Assembly (NCBI RefSeq): GCF_020510445.1
Contig: NZ_JAHBAG010000001.1
Location: 2,952,501 to 3,016,500 of the forward strand
Source of the DNA: Hydrogenophaga taeniospiralis
GTDB lineage: Bacteria; Pseudomonadota; Gammaproteobacteria; Burkholderiales; Burkholderiaceae_C
Length of the DNA stretch: 64,000 nucleotides
Direction of reading: 5' to 3'
Shown: in pieces, positions 1 to 8,079 of the stretch
Layout: each line of letters starts with the position of its first letter
Position numbering within the stretch: position 1 is the first letter of the stretch
Notes under the pieces: model-generated
The model's input: the letters and a program-made list of their open reading frames with translations, nothing else
Told to the model about the DNA's origin: nothing
The model's database searches: none
Made by a program: the position numbers and the translations under genes

Positions 1-762
1 CGGGTGCTGGCCAATCATTTCCTGCCGGCTGAAGCCGCTCATGTCGGCATAGGCATCGTTGACGTCGACCACCAGGCGGTCGCTGAGGGACTGCACCAGG
101 CAGGCGGCGGGGTTGCCCCGGAACAGGGCCCTGAAACGCTCTTCGCTGGCGCGCAGATCGGCTTCGGCCTCCAGGGTCTGGTTCAGGCTGTGCGCCAGGC
201 GTCGGTAGGCTTTCATCAGGCGGTGGCGCCCGAAGAACACGCTCACCAGGATGGTGGCGATCACGGACGTTTGCACCAGCCAGACCGCCCAGCCCATCCG
301 CATGGCGCTGGGCACGAACACGCCGCGCTGCTCCAGCCAGTTGAACAGGCCCAGCACGAGGGTGCAGTAGAGGCCCACGGCGATCATGCCGCGGCGCGGC
401 AGGAAGCTGCCGGCCAGCACCACGGTCGCCACCATGGCGGTCACGGCGCTGCTGCGAACGCTGCCGTCGAGCGCCGTGGCCAGCGTGGTGCCCAGCAGCA
501 TGAAGCCGATCAGCGCATGGGCCACCAGCCGTATCCGGCCTTGGCGAAACGGCAGCCACAGCGTCCAGAGAACGACGGACAGCAGCGCGATCACCACGAC
601 CACGCGGGAGGCACCGTCGCGCAGGAACACGGCGGCCGCGATCGCCGGCGCGGCCAGACACAGGGTCAGCAGCAGCGCGCGCACCGCCTGCTCCTGGTGG
701 CGTTCGATCACGCCCGTCTGTCCCGGGGCCAGCGGATCGTCGGTCAAGGTGGAGTCTTCCAT
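1..762 (-). CDS. PAS-domain membrane sensor protein, C-terminus outside the window
   Basis: Reading the minus strand from the ATG at 762 gives 254 codons open to the window edge, so the protein is truncated at its C-terminus. The N-terminal part (about residues 25-165) holds several hydrophobic segments, a membrane sensor region. A short coiled linker (LNQTLEAEADLRASEERF) leads into a PAS domain starting near residue 205, with the usual VVDVNDAYADMSGFSRQEM core. Architecture resembles the complete kinase just upstream, whose stop codon lies 13 nt before this start, so the two are probably co-transcribed. Whether the missing part is a histidine kinase, GGDEF or other output cannot be seen. Confidence 0.8.
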   Translation of the reverse strand, partial: MEDSTLTDDPLAPGQTGVIERHQEQAVRALLLTLCLAAPAIAAAVFLRDGASRVVVVIALLSVVLWTLWLPFRQGRIRLVAHALIGFMLLGTTLATALDGSVRSSAVTAMVATVVLAGSFLPRRGMIAVGLYCTLVLGLFNWLEQRGVFVPSAMRMGWAVWLVQTSVIATILVSVFFGRHRLMKAYRRLAHSLNQTLEAEADLRASEERFRALFRGNPAACLVQSLSDRLVVDVNDAYADMSGFSRQEMIGQHP

Positions 763-775
763 GAGGGGGCAGTGG

Positions 776-3364
776 TTACGCGGTGGGGGAGGGGACTGGC
801 GGTGGGGGCGCGCCCACCGGCCCGGTGCCGGCCGCCAGCGTGAAGTGGAACACCGCGCCCTGGCCCGGCGCGGCCGAGCCGCTGATGTTGCCGCCGTGGC
901 GTTCCACGATGCGGCGCACCGTGGCCAGGCCGATGCCGGCGCCCTCGAACTCGCTGGGCATGTGCAGGCGCTGGAAGGGTTTGAACAGCTTGTCCGCGTA
1001 GGCCATGTTGAAGCCCGTGCCGTTGTCGCTCACGAAGAAGGCTGGCGCCGACGGCCCGTAGCCGGGTAGGCGGCCGAAGGTGATCCGGGCGTCGGCCTGG
1101 TCGCGCGAATATTTGACGGCGTTGCCCAGCAGGTTCTCCAGCGCGATGCGCACCAGCCGGGCGTCGCACTGGCAGTGGAGCTCGGGTTCGATGTGCCAGT
1201 GGATGCTGCGTTGGGGCTGCCGGCTGCGCTCGAACTCCAGGATGCAGTGCGCCATGTCGCTCAGGTCCACCAGCTCGCGTTTGAGCGTGCTCTGGCTGAT
1301 GCGCGCCAGGGCCAGCAGGTCGGCGATCAACTGACCCATGCGCCGGGTGGAGGCGAGCACGCGCTGGAGCAGCTGTTGTTCGTCGGGTTTCAGGCGGTCG
1401 TGCAGCTGCTCCGTGAGCAACTGCGTGAAGCCGTCGATGGCCCGCAGGGGGGACTTCAGGTCGTGCGACACGGAGTAGGCGAACGAGTCGAGCTCGGCGT
1501 TGAGCTTTTTCAGCTCGGCGGTGCGTTCGCTCACCCGCTGTTCCAGCGTTTCGTTCAGGCGCTGGATCTCGCGCTCGCGGCGCAGGCGCACCAGTTCGGC
1601 CCCGGCGCGGCTGGCAAAGATGGAAAACAGCGCTTCGATCTCGGGTTTCATCTCGATGGGGCGGGTCCACAGCGCGTTGATGACGCCGATGGGCGTGTCG
1701 TCGGCGTCGCGCAGCGACTGGCCCACATAGGCCTGAAAGCCGGCCCGCACCAGCGGGACGTAGTGGGGGAAATGCCGGGCGAGGTCGCTGGGGTAGACCA
1801 CCAGGCCGGGCTGGTCGATCGCCTGGCCGCAGGGCACGTGGTCAATGTCGAAGCTGAAACCGGCGCCTTCGATGCCATCGCGCGAGACCGCGAGCGTGCG
1901 CACCCGCCGCTGCGGGGCCAGTTCGCCCACGATGACCATGTCGGCCCCCAGCGCCTGGGCCATGTAGCGGGTGAGCTCGCTGAAGAAGGCTTCTCCGGTG
2001 TGGCCCGACACGCCCCGCGCGATGTAGAGCAACTGCGCCTCGCGCTGTTTTTCCGCGCTGGTGTCCACCGTGCAAGACAGCATGCATTCCTCGCCGTCGA
2101 TCTCGATGAGCTCGGCCCAGAGCCGGGCATCGGCCATGCTGCCGTCCTTGCGCCGCACACGGATGTCGTGCCCATGCACGTGCTCTTCGCGGCGCAGCCG
2201 TTCCACGAACGCGGCGCGCTCTGCGGCGCTGGACCAGGCGCCGGTTTCCAGCGATGTCCGGCCCTTGAGTTCGTCGCCGCGGTAGCCCTGCAGGCTTTCG
2301 CGGGACACGTTGACTTCCAGGTAGGTGCCGTCCGAGAGGCGGGTGATGGCCATGTTCAGGGGGCTGAAGTTGAAGGCCTTGGCGAAGCGCTCCTCGGAGC
2401 GGCGCAGGCGCTCGGTCGCCTGGGCCTGCCGGCTGATGTCGGCCACCGTGGTGATGATCAGCCGGTCCTCGGCGTCGTTGCCCAGCTCCGAGGAGATCAG
2501 GGCATCGAAGGTGCTGCCGTCGGCCCGCAACCCGGTGACGGGCTGTTCCGTCACACGGCGCAGCGCGAACAGGCGCTGCGCATGGACTTCGCGCTCGGCC
2601 GGGGCGCCCCAGAGGAAGTGATCGGTGCGACCCAGGACCTGTTCGCGGGTGTAGCCGTAGCAGCGCTCGAACGCGGGGTTCACGTCCAGAATCATGCCGG
2701 TGCGGGCCGACTGGGCGATCATGGGGCTGGGGTTGGTGCTGAAGATGAGGGCGAAGCGCTCCAGGCTGCGGTCGCGTTCCTGCTCGGTGCGCCTGCGCAG
2801 TTCCAGCTCCTGCATCTGCCGGTCGAAGGCCTGGCGCGCGCGCATGCGGCTGTAGAACACCATGATGCCCACCAGCACCAGCGTGGCCGAGTGGGTGAGC
2901 CAGACGCTGATGCCCACGTCGAAGCCGGCCGGGTGCAGCCAGCCCCGCGTTTCCGCGTAGCTCAGCAGCCCGAGCGCCGCCACGCTGAAGGCCACCGAAC
3001 CCACCAGGGCGGCGCGCCCGAGGAAGATGCCCGCGCCCGCCACCGCGGCCACGAACAACACCACCCCGGCCGTGCGCACGGAGCCGTAGGCCAACACCGC
3101 GAAGACCGCCGCGAAAAGCACCGAGAACACCAGCACGTGCGCGACGTAGCGCGTGTAGCCGCGGCGCAGCATGATCAGGGCGCCCCACCCGGTGAGGGCG
3201 ATCAGGGCCGGTGCGATGACTTGCTGCGGATAGGACGTGTTCAGGTAGACCAGCGGCGTGACCAGGGTGGCGACCGCGCCGATCAGCAGCGAGATTCTCT
3301 GCAGGGTGACCGGTCGGGACGCGCTGTCGGCGTCGGTGGGGTGCGATGGGCTGGGGTGGGGCAC
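776..3364 (-). CDS. Membrane PAS-PAS-GAF sensor histidine kinase
   Basis: An 862-residue hybrid-membrane sensor kinase. About six hydrophobic segments span residues 20-195, followed by two PAS domains (about 205-315 and 325-440), a GAF-like domain (about 450-600) and a C-terminal kinase core. The phospho-accepting His is near residue 634 in SHDLKSPLRAIDGF; the N-box is ENLLGNAVKYS, and the G-boxes are DNGTGF and GAGIGLATVRRI. The H-box style resembles bacteriophytochrome-type kinases. The longest reading frame starts at GTG 3364; there is no Met before the first membrane segment, so the exact start is uncertain. No response regulator gene is visible nearby; the next gene is a second PAS sensor. 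The stimulus is unknown. Confidence 0.9.
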   Translation of the reverse strand: MPHPSPSHPTDADSASRPVTLQRISLLIGAVATLVTPLVYLNTSYPQQVIAPALIALTGWGALIMLRRGYTRYVAHVLVFSVLFAAVFAVLAYGSVRTAGVVLFVAAVAGAGIFLGRAALVGSVAFSVAALGLLSYAETRGWLHPAGFDVGISVWLTHSATLVLVGIMVFYSRMRARQAFDRQMQELELRRRTEQERDRSLERFALIFSTNPSPMIAQSARTGMILDVNPAFERCYGYTREQVLGRTDHFLWGAPAEREVHAQRLFALRRVTEQPVTGLRADGSTFDALISSELGNDAEDRLIITTVADISRQAQATERLRRSEERFAKAFNFSPLNMAITRLSDGTYLEVNVSRESLQGYRGDELKGRTSLETGAWSSAAERAAFVERLRREEHVHGHDIRVRRKDGSMADARLWAELIEIDGEECMLSCTVDTSAEKQREAQLLYIARGVSGHTGEAFFSELTRYMAQALGADMVIVGELAPQRRVRTLAVSRDGIEGAGFSFDIDHVPCGQAIDQPGLVVYPSDLARHFPHYVPLVRAGFQAYVGQSLRDADDTPIGVINALWTRPIEMKPEIEALFSIFASRAGAELVRLRREREIQRLNETLEQRVSERTAELKKLNAELDSFAYSVSHDLKSPLRAIDGFTQLLTEQLHDRLKPDEQQLLQRVLASTRRMGQLIADLLALARISQSTLKRELVDLSDMAHCILEFERSRQPQRSIHWHIEPELHCQCDARLVRIALENLLGNAVKYSRDQADARITFGRLPGYGPSAPAFFVSDNGTGFNMAYADKLFKPFQRLHMPSEFEGAGIGLATVRRIVERHGGNISGSAAPGQGAVFHFTLAAGTGPVGAPPPPVPSPTA

Positions 3365-3448
3365 GGGTCGGCTCGGGTGGGGGCGCCGCAGTGGGGCCTG
3401 GGTTCAGGTTCCAAGCGGGCGCCGTCGGACCCCTGTTGTATCGGCCGA

Positions 3449-4324
3449 TCAGGCCGGGACTTGACTGCGGGCGCAGGGCACGCCGGGCGTGTTGCACCAC
3501 TCGCTCCAGCTGCCCGGGTAGAGCCGGGCCGTGCCCAGGCCCGCCACCTCCATGGCCAGCAGGTTGGGGATGGCGCTGACGCCGCTGCCGCAGTGGTGCA
3601 CCACCGTGGCGGGGTCGCGCTGGCCGAGCAGTGCGCGGAACTCGGCGCGCAGTTGTTCCGCGGGTTTGAACCGGCCATCGGGCCCCAGGTTTTCGCTGAA
3701 CGGCCGGTTCAGGGCGCCCGGGATGTGGCCGGCGACGGGGTCGAGGGGTTCAACCTCGCCCCGGAAACGGGCGTTGGCCCGCGCGTCGATCAGGGTCAGG
3801 CCGGCGTCGCCGATGCGCGCGGCGATCTCGCCGGTGGTGGCGGTGCCCACCCGGGCCGGGCCCAGTGGGTAGGGCGTGGCCTCGTCGGGCAGCGCCGGGC
3901 CGGGGCCGCTGTCTGTGGTGCCGCCGGTTTCCAGCCAGGCCTGCAGGCCGCCGTCAAGCACGGCCACCGCCTCGTGGCCGCACCACTTGAGCATCCACCA
4001 CAGGCGGCCACAGTAGTTGGCGCCCTGGCGGTCGTAGACCACCACCTGCGCGCCAGGCGCGAGGCCGGTGCGGCCCAGCCAGCCGGCCAGGCGCTCGCGC
4101 GAGGGCAGGGGGTGGCGCCCGCCGCTGGCGCGGTCGGGGCTGGCCTTGTCGCTCAGGTGGATGTCCAGGTCGGCGTGGATGGCGCCCGCGATGTGGCGGG
4201 TTTCGTATTGCGCGCGGCCGGCCTGCGGGTCCATCAGGTCGAAGCTGCAGTCGTAGATGCGCAGCGGCGCGCCGCTGTCCATCAGGTGTTGAAGTTCGGG
4301 GGCGGAGATCAGGGTGGAATGCAT
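3449..4324 (-). CDS. sseA: 3-mercaptopyruvate/thiosulfate sulfurtransferase (two rhodanese domains)
   Basis: A 291-residue tandem rhodanese protein that transfers sulfane sulfur to a thiol or cyanide acceptor. The N-terminal inactive domain includes HIAGAIHADLDIHLS and VVVYDRQGANYCGRLWWML; the C-terminal domain carries the active-site loop CGSGVSA with Cys near residue 245. CGSGV(T/S)A loops mark mercaptopyruvate sulfurtransferases rather than thiosulfate rhodaneses, so SseA is the best name. An in-frame ATG lies 18 codons upstream, but homologues start near MHSTLIS, and the hexamer CACAAT lies 6 nt before this ATG, suggesting a leaderless start. It runs in the same direction as the sensor kinases, 84 nt away. 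Confidence 0.9.
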   Translation of the reverse strand: MHSTLISAPELQHLMDSGAPLRIYDCSFDLMDPQAGRAQYETRHIAGAIHADLDIHLSDKASPDRASGGRHPLPSRERLAGWLGRTGLAPGAQVVVYDRQGANYCGRLWWMLKWCGHEAVAVLDGGLQAWLETGGTTDSGPGPALPDEATPYPLGPARVGTATTGEIAARIGDAGLTLIDARANARFRGEVEPLDPVAGHIPGALNRPFSENLGPDGRFKPAEQLRAEFRALLGQRDPATVVHHCGSGVSAIPNLLAMEVAGLGTARLYPGSWSEWCNTPGVPCARSQVPA

Positions 4325-4330
4325 CGGGCC

Positions 4331-4336
4331 ATTGTG
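4331..4336 (-). promoter_or_regulatory. -10-like hexamer 6 nt before the sseA start
   Basis: On the minus strand CACAAT is followed by 6 nt and then the sseA ATG. That spacing would place transcription initiation at or next to the start codon. No good -35 box is seen, and no Shine-Dalgarno sequence. Confidence 0.4.
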
Positions 4337-4408
4337 CGGCAGCCGCACGGTCTTGACGATGCCACCAGGGCGCTGCATCCCTGCCGCGGCGTGCAGGGTT
4401 TCACGGCC

Positions 4409-5299
4409 TCAGTGTTCTTCTGCGGGGGCGTTGGGCACCGCGCGCGTGCGCAGCACGGTGGCGGTGATGCCGCTGACGATGATCAGCCCCATGCCCAGCC
4501 AGCCGATCAGCGGCAGCCGGTCGCCGAACACGGTCAGGCTGTACAGGCCCGCGAAGACGATGCCCGAGTACTGCAAGTTGGCCACCACCAGGGTGGCGCC
4601 GCTGGCGTAGGCGCGCGTCATGCACAACTGCCCGAGCACCGCGAGCAGGCCAATCGGCAGCAGCCACAGCGCGCTGGGCCAGTGCCAGGCGCTCACCCCG
4701 GTGAACACCATGCCCAGCCCGCCCGCGAGCACCGCGCCGATGGAGAAATAGAACACCGTGCGGCTCTCGGGCTCGCCCAGGCGCGAGAGCGCCGTCACCT
4801 GCAGGTAGGCGAAGGCCGCGAAGAGGCCCGAGAGCAGCCCGACCAGGGCACCGAGCACCTGGTCCGGGGCCAGCGTGGGGCGCAGCATCATGGCCACGCC
4901 GCCGAAGCCGGCGAGCACCGCCAGGAACAGCGGCCCCTGTTGTTTGATGGGTGCGTTGCGGCCCTGCGTCAGCAGCGCGCCGCCGAGCAGGAAGGTGGCG
5001 ATCCAGACGCTGCTCATGTAGTTCAGCGTCATGGCCGTGGCCAGGGGCAGCGCGGCGATGGCGTAGAACCAGGCGGTGAGCGAGATCACCCCCACCACGC
5101 TGCGCCAGACGTGCATCATGGGCACCTGGGTGCGCAGCGAGACGCCGCGCAGGCGGGTCAGGCCGATCAGGAAGACCACCCCCACCATGCCCCGGTAGCA
5201 GACGATCTCGAAACTGTTGAAGTGCACCGACGCGAATTTGATGCAGACCCCCATGGAGGCGAACAGCAGCGAGGCCAACAGCATCCACAGGGCTTGCAC
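4409..5299 (-). CDS. DMT superfamily (EamA) transporter
   Basis: A 296-residue integral membrane protein with about ten hydrophobic helices arranged as two EamA halves, the usual layout and length for drug/metabolite transporters of the inner membrane. The N-terminal half begins MLLASLLFASMGVCIKFAS; the second half begins near GALVGLLSGLFAAFAYL. The longest frame starts with GTG at 5299 preceded by a G-rich tract; an ATG five codons on (5284) is the alternative. Its 5' side is occupied by a palindromic intergenic repeat, so its promoter, if separate from the upstream Rieske gene, must lie in or beyond that element. Substrate cannot be inferred. Confidence 0.85.
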   Translation of the reverse strand: MQALWMLLASLLFASMGVCIKFASVHFNSFEIVCYRGMVGVVFLIGLTRLRGVSLRTQVPMMHVWRSVVGVISLTAWFYAIAALPLATAMTLNYMSSVWIATFLLGGALLTQGRNAPIKQQGPLFLAVLAGFGGVAMMLRPTLAPDQVLGALVGLLSGLFAAFAYLQVTALSRLGEPESRTVFYFSIGAVLAGGLGMVFTGVSAWHWPSALWLLPIGLLAVLGQLCMTRAYASGATLVVANLQYSGIVFAGLYSLTVFGDRLPLIGWLGMGLIIVSGITATVLRTRAVPNAPAEEH

Positions 5300-5303
5300 G
5301 CTT

Positions 5304-5392
5304 CAACCCCCCTGCGCCGCCTGCGGCGTCACCCCCCCAGGGGGGCGCCACTGGCGGCCCGGCAAAGCCGGTTCCGCGGTGGCCTGGGGCAA
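5304..5392 (+). repeat. Dispersed GC-rich palindromic intergenic repeat, copy A
   Basis: One of five related elements in the window. It contains CCCCCCTGCGCCGC, a C-run/G-run hairpin (CCCCCCC AGGGGGG) and the hairpin core CCGGCAAAGCCGG followed by TTCCGCGGTGG. It lies between the Rieske oxygenase stop codon and the start of the DMT gene. The other copies are at 41640, 41776, 43348 (inverted) and 61778. Confidence 0.75.
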
Positions 5393-5406
5393 ATGCGCGC
5401 GGATGC

Positions 5407-6546
5407 TCACTCCGTTCGCATCCGCGACCTGTACCACTCGTGGAAATGCTGCATGCCGTCTTCCATCGGGCTTTGGTAGGGGCCGACCTCGTTGTCGCCG
5501 CGCAGCAGCAGCGCCTTGCGGCCTGCGTCCATGCGCTCACCGATCTCGTCGTCCTCGATGCAGGTTTCCATGTAGGCCGCCTGCTGGGCCTCGACGAATT
5601 CGCGCTCGAAAGCGGCGATTTCCTCGGGGTAATAGAACTCCACCATGTTGAGCGTCTTGTCCACGCTGACCGGGTGCAGGGTGGAGACGGTCAGCACATG
5701 CGGGTACCACTCCACCATGATGTGGGGGTAGTAGGTCAACCAGATCGCGCCGTGTTCGGGCGCCGCCCCGTTGCGGTACCGCATGAGCTGTTGCTGCCAG
5801 CGCTGGTACACCGGGCTGCCGGCCTTGCCCAGCAGGTTGGCCGCGCCCACGGTCTGCACCGAGTACTCGGGCTTGAATTCCCAGCGCAGGTCGTCACAGG
5901 TGACGAAGCCGCCCAGGCCGGGGTGGAACGGGACGACGTGGTAGTCCTCCAGATAGACCTCGATGAAGGTCTTCCAGTTGTAGTTGCATTCGTGCAGCTC
6001 GACGTGGTCCAGCACCATGCCCTCGAAATTGAGCGCCGCGCGCGGGCCCATGTTCGCCAGGTCGGCCTCGATGTCGCGCCCGTTGTCCTCGAACAGCAGG
6101 CCGTTCCAGGAGCGCAGCGGGTAGTTGTTCAGGTCCAGGCAGGGGTCGTGCTCGAAATGCGGCGCCCCCAGCAGGCCGCCGGCCTTGCCGCCCTGGCCGC
6201 CGCTGTAGGTCCAGCGGTGCAGCGGGCAGACGATGTTGCCCCCGGCGCTGCCGCTGCGGTTGTCACCCAGATTGCCGCGGCCCTTGAGCATGATGGCCTG
6301 GCGGTGGCGGCAGATGTTGGACACCAGTTCCACGCCGGCGTCGGTGCGCACCAGTGCCCGGCCACCCGCTTCCTGGGGCAGGGCGTGGTAGTCACCTCGG
6401 TTGGGAACCGCGAGTTCGTGTCCCACATAGCGGGGACCTCGCTGGAAGAGGGTTTCCAGTTCGCGCTGGAACAGCGCCTGGTCGAAATAGCTGGAAACCG
6501 GGAGTTGGCTTCTGGCCTGCTGGAGTTGAAGACTTAAATCAGACAT
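5407..6546 (-). CDS. Rieske non-heme iron oxygenase, alpha-subunit type
   Basis: A 379-residue protein of the ring-hydroxylating oxygenase alpha-subunit family, which oxidises aromatic or quaternary-amine substrates with electrons from a reductase partner. The Rieske [2Fe-2S] ligands are in NICRHRQ and CPLHRWTY; the stretch between them is about 25 residues, longer than the usual 16-17, with a Gly/Ser/Asn-rich insertion. The mononuclear iron site is in NWKTFIEVYLEDYHVVPFHPG. No ferredoxin, reductase or beta subunit is adjacent, so electron partners are encoded elsewhere. The start at ATG 6546 fits the family N-terminus. Substrate is not deducible. Confidence 0.88.
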   Translation of the reverse strand: MSDLSLQLQQARSQLPVSSYFDQALFQRELETLFQRGPRYVGHELAVPNRGDYHALPQEAGGRALVRTDAGVELVSNICRHRQAIMLKGRGNLGDNRSGSAGGNIVCPLHRWTYSGGQGGKAGGLLGAPHFEHDPCLDLNNYPLRSWNGLLFEDNGRDIEADLANMGPRAALNFEGMVLDHVELHECNYNWKTFIEVYLEDYHVVPFHPGLGGFVTCDDLRWEFKPEYSVQTVGAANLLGKAGSPVYQRWQQQLMRYRNGAAPEHGAIWLTYYPHIMVEWYPHVLTVSTLHPVSVDKTLNMVEFYYPEEIAAFEREFVEAQQAAYMETCIEDDEIGERMDAGRKALLLRGDNEVGPYQSPMEDGMQHFHEWYRSRMRTE

Positions 6547-6870
6547 GGAGGTCTTGACCTAGAGACTCCCCCTATGAAGGGGCAGGGTAAGCGCTGGTCG
6601 AAAATCGAATTCGCGCGGGATGGGTGGAGTGGTGCGTCCCTCCGGACAGGGGCTGTCCGTCAGTGATGAAAAAGGAGGCGGATTGTACCCCGGGGGTGTC
6701 GGCGAGGCCCCCGCTGGCGCCGGGTGGTCGGGCGCGGCACGCGGTTTCTTGGGCCACAGGGCTAAAATCCGCGATTCGGTGGGCTGGCCGGCCAGATGCG
6801 CGGCGCGCACCCCGTTGGGGCCGGCCGTGGCCCGCCCCCGCGGGCTCTCCGATTGCTTTGCAACTGCTCC
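6547..6870. other. Intergenic region between divergent Rieske gene and xseB
   Basis: A 324-nt divergent spacer. Short open frames on both strands here have no recognisable protein features and overlap each other, so I call none. A TAAAAT hexamer at 6763-6768 could be the -10 of the xseB-ispA-dxs transcript, about 100 nt before xseB, but no clear -35 accompanies it. A small hairpin (GGACA..TGTCC) lies near 6645-6660. Confidence 0.5.
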
Positions 6871-7140
6871 ATGACCTCACCCTCCACTCCCAAGAAAACC
6901 CCATCATCGGCCCGCGCCGGTGCGGCCAGTGACGTGGCCACCAGCTACGAAGCCGCTCAGGAAGAGCTGGAGCAACTGGTGGCCCAGCTCGACGCCGGCC
7001 AACTGCCCCTGGACCAACTGCTCACGCGCTACCAGCGCGGGGCCGAACTGCTCGCTTTCTGCCGCGGCCGGCTCGAAGCGGTGGAAAACCAGATCAAGGT
7101 GCTGGAAGGCGGCGAACTCAAACCCTGGGACGCCGCGTGA
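6871..7140 (+). CDS. xseB: Exodeoxyribonuclease VII small subunit
   Basis: An 89-residue protein matching the small subunit of ExoVII, which with XseA degrades single-stranded DNA to oligonucleotides. The conserved core is [34 protein letters not shown] and [14 protein letters not shown], two helices typical of the family, preceded by a Lys/Ser/Ala-rich N-terminal tail. The ATG at 6871 is chosen because it gives the family length; the open frame extends further upstream without similarity. Its TGA stop overlaps the GTG start of ispA by 4 nt, and xseB-ispA-dxs is a common proteobacterial operon. Confidence 0.93.
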   Translation: MTSPSTPKKTPSSARAGAASDVATSYEAAQEELEQLVAQLDAGQLPLDQLLTRYQRGAELLAFCRGRLEAVENQIKVLEGGELKPWDAA

Positions 7141-8042
7141 ACACATTGCTTTCAGACACCCGCGCCTTCGTTGCCTGGCGCGAAGCGCAGCAGGCGGCGG
7201 TGGAACACGCTTTGTCCGGGTGGGTGCCGCTGGACGCGCCCGCCGGCCTGGGCGAGGCCATGCGCTACGCCGTGCTTGACGGGGGCAAACGCCTGCGCCC
7301 CTTGCTGGTGCTGGCCACCAGCGGTGCCGTGAACGGCGCGCCGGGTGCCGCGATGCGCGCGGCCTGCTCGGTGGAGCTGATCCACGCCTACTCGCTGGTG
7401 CACGACGACATGCCCTGCATGGACAACGATGTGCTGCGCCGGGGCAAGCCCACGGTGCATGTGCGGTTTGGCGAGGCCCAGGCCCTGCTCGCGGGCGACG
7501 CCCTGCAGGCCCTGGCTTTTGAGCTGCTGGTGCCGGGCGACGGCAGCCTGGAGGCGGGCATGTCCGCCACCCTGTGCCGGCTGCTGGCGCTCTCGGCCGG
7601 TGCCGAGGGCATGGCCGGCGGGCAGGCCGTGGACCTGGCCAGCGTCGGCTTGGCGCTGGACCAGGCCGCGCTGGAAGCCATGCACCGCCAGAAGACCGGT
7701 GCCCTGCTGCAGGCCAGCGTCATGATGGGCGCGGCCACGGGGCAGGCCTCCGAAACCACCCGCACGCAGCTGGCGCGTTACGGCGCCAGCCTGGGCCTGG
7801 CGTTCCAGGTGGTGGACGACATCCTCGACGTCACCGCCGATTCGGCCACCCTGGGCAAGACCGCGGGCAAGGACGCCGCCTGCGACAAACCCACCTTTGT
7901 TTCCCTGATGGGGCTGGACCAGGCGCAGGCCTACGCGGACCGCGTGCTGGACCAGGCGCACGATGCGCTGCGCCACAGCGGCCTGACCCACACCGACACC
8001 CTGCACGCCCTGGCCGACTGGGTGGGCCGCCGTGCCCACTGA
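7137..8042 (+). CDS. ispA: Farnesyl diphosphate synthase (polyprenyl synthetase)
   Basis: A 301-residue trans-isoprenyl diphosphate synthase that condenses IPP with DMAPP and GPP to form farnesyl diphosphate. The first Asp-rich motif is DDMPCMDND (inside [12 protein letters not shown]), the second is DDILD in [22 protein letters not shown] marks the diphosphate-binding region. Length and motifs match IspA. It starts with GTG in a GTGA overlap with xseB, indicating translational coupling. dxs follows 37 nt later, so the operon couples the entry enzyme of the MEP pathway with a downstream prenyltransferase. Confidence 0.95.
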   Translation: MNTLLSDTRAFVAWREAQQAAVEHALSGWVPLDAPAGLGEAMRYAVLDGGKRLRPLLVLATSGAVNGAPGAAMRAACSVELIHAYSLVHDDMPCMDNDVLRRGKPTVHVRFGEAQALLAGDALQALAFELLVPGDGSLEAGMSATLCRLLALSAGAEGMAGGQAVDLASVGLALDQAALEAMHRQKTGALLQASVMMGAATGQASETTRTQLARYGASLGLAFQVVDDILDVTADSATLGKTAGKDAACDKPTFVSLMGLDQAQAYADRVLDQAHDALRHSGLTHTDTLHALADWVGRRAH

Positions 8043-8079
8043 TGAGCCCCGTCCCTCAAGAGACCCAAGCGACAACCCC

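Noticed and set aside
1175..5479. Very long plus-strand open frame of about 1434 codons spanning sseA, DMT and kinase genes
   Set aside because: It is antisense to three well-supported genes, consists of His/Ala/Gly/Gln-rich low-complexity residues, and has no domain. Such frames are expected from GC-rich codon use.
6559..6907. Short open frames on both strands upstream of xseB
   Set aside because: No ribosome site, no recognisable motif and mutual overlap; the region is better explained as a divergent promoter spacer.
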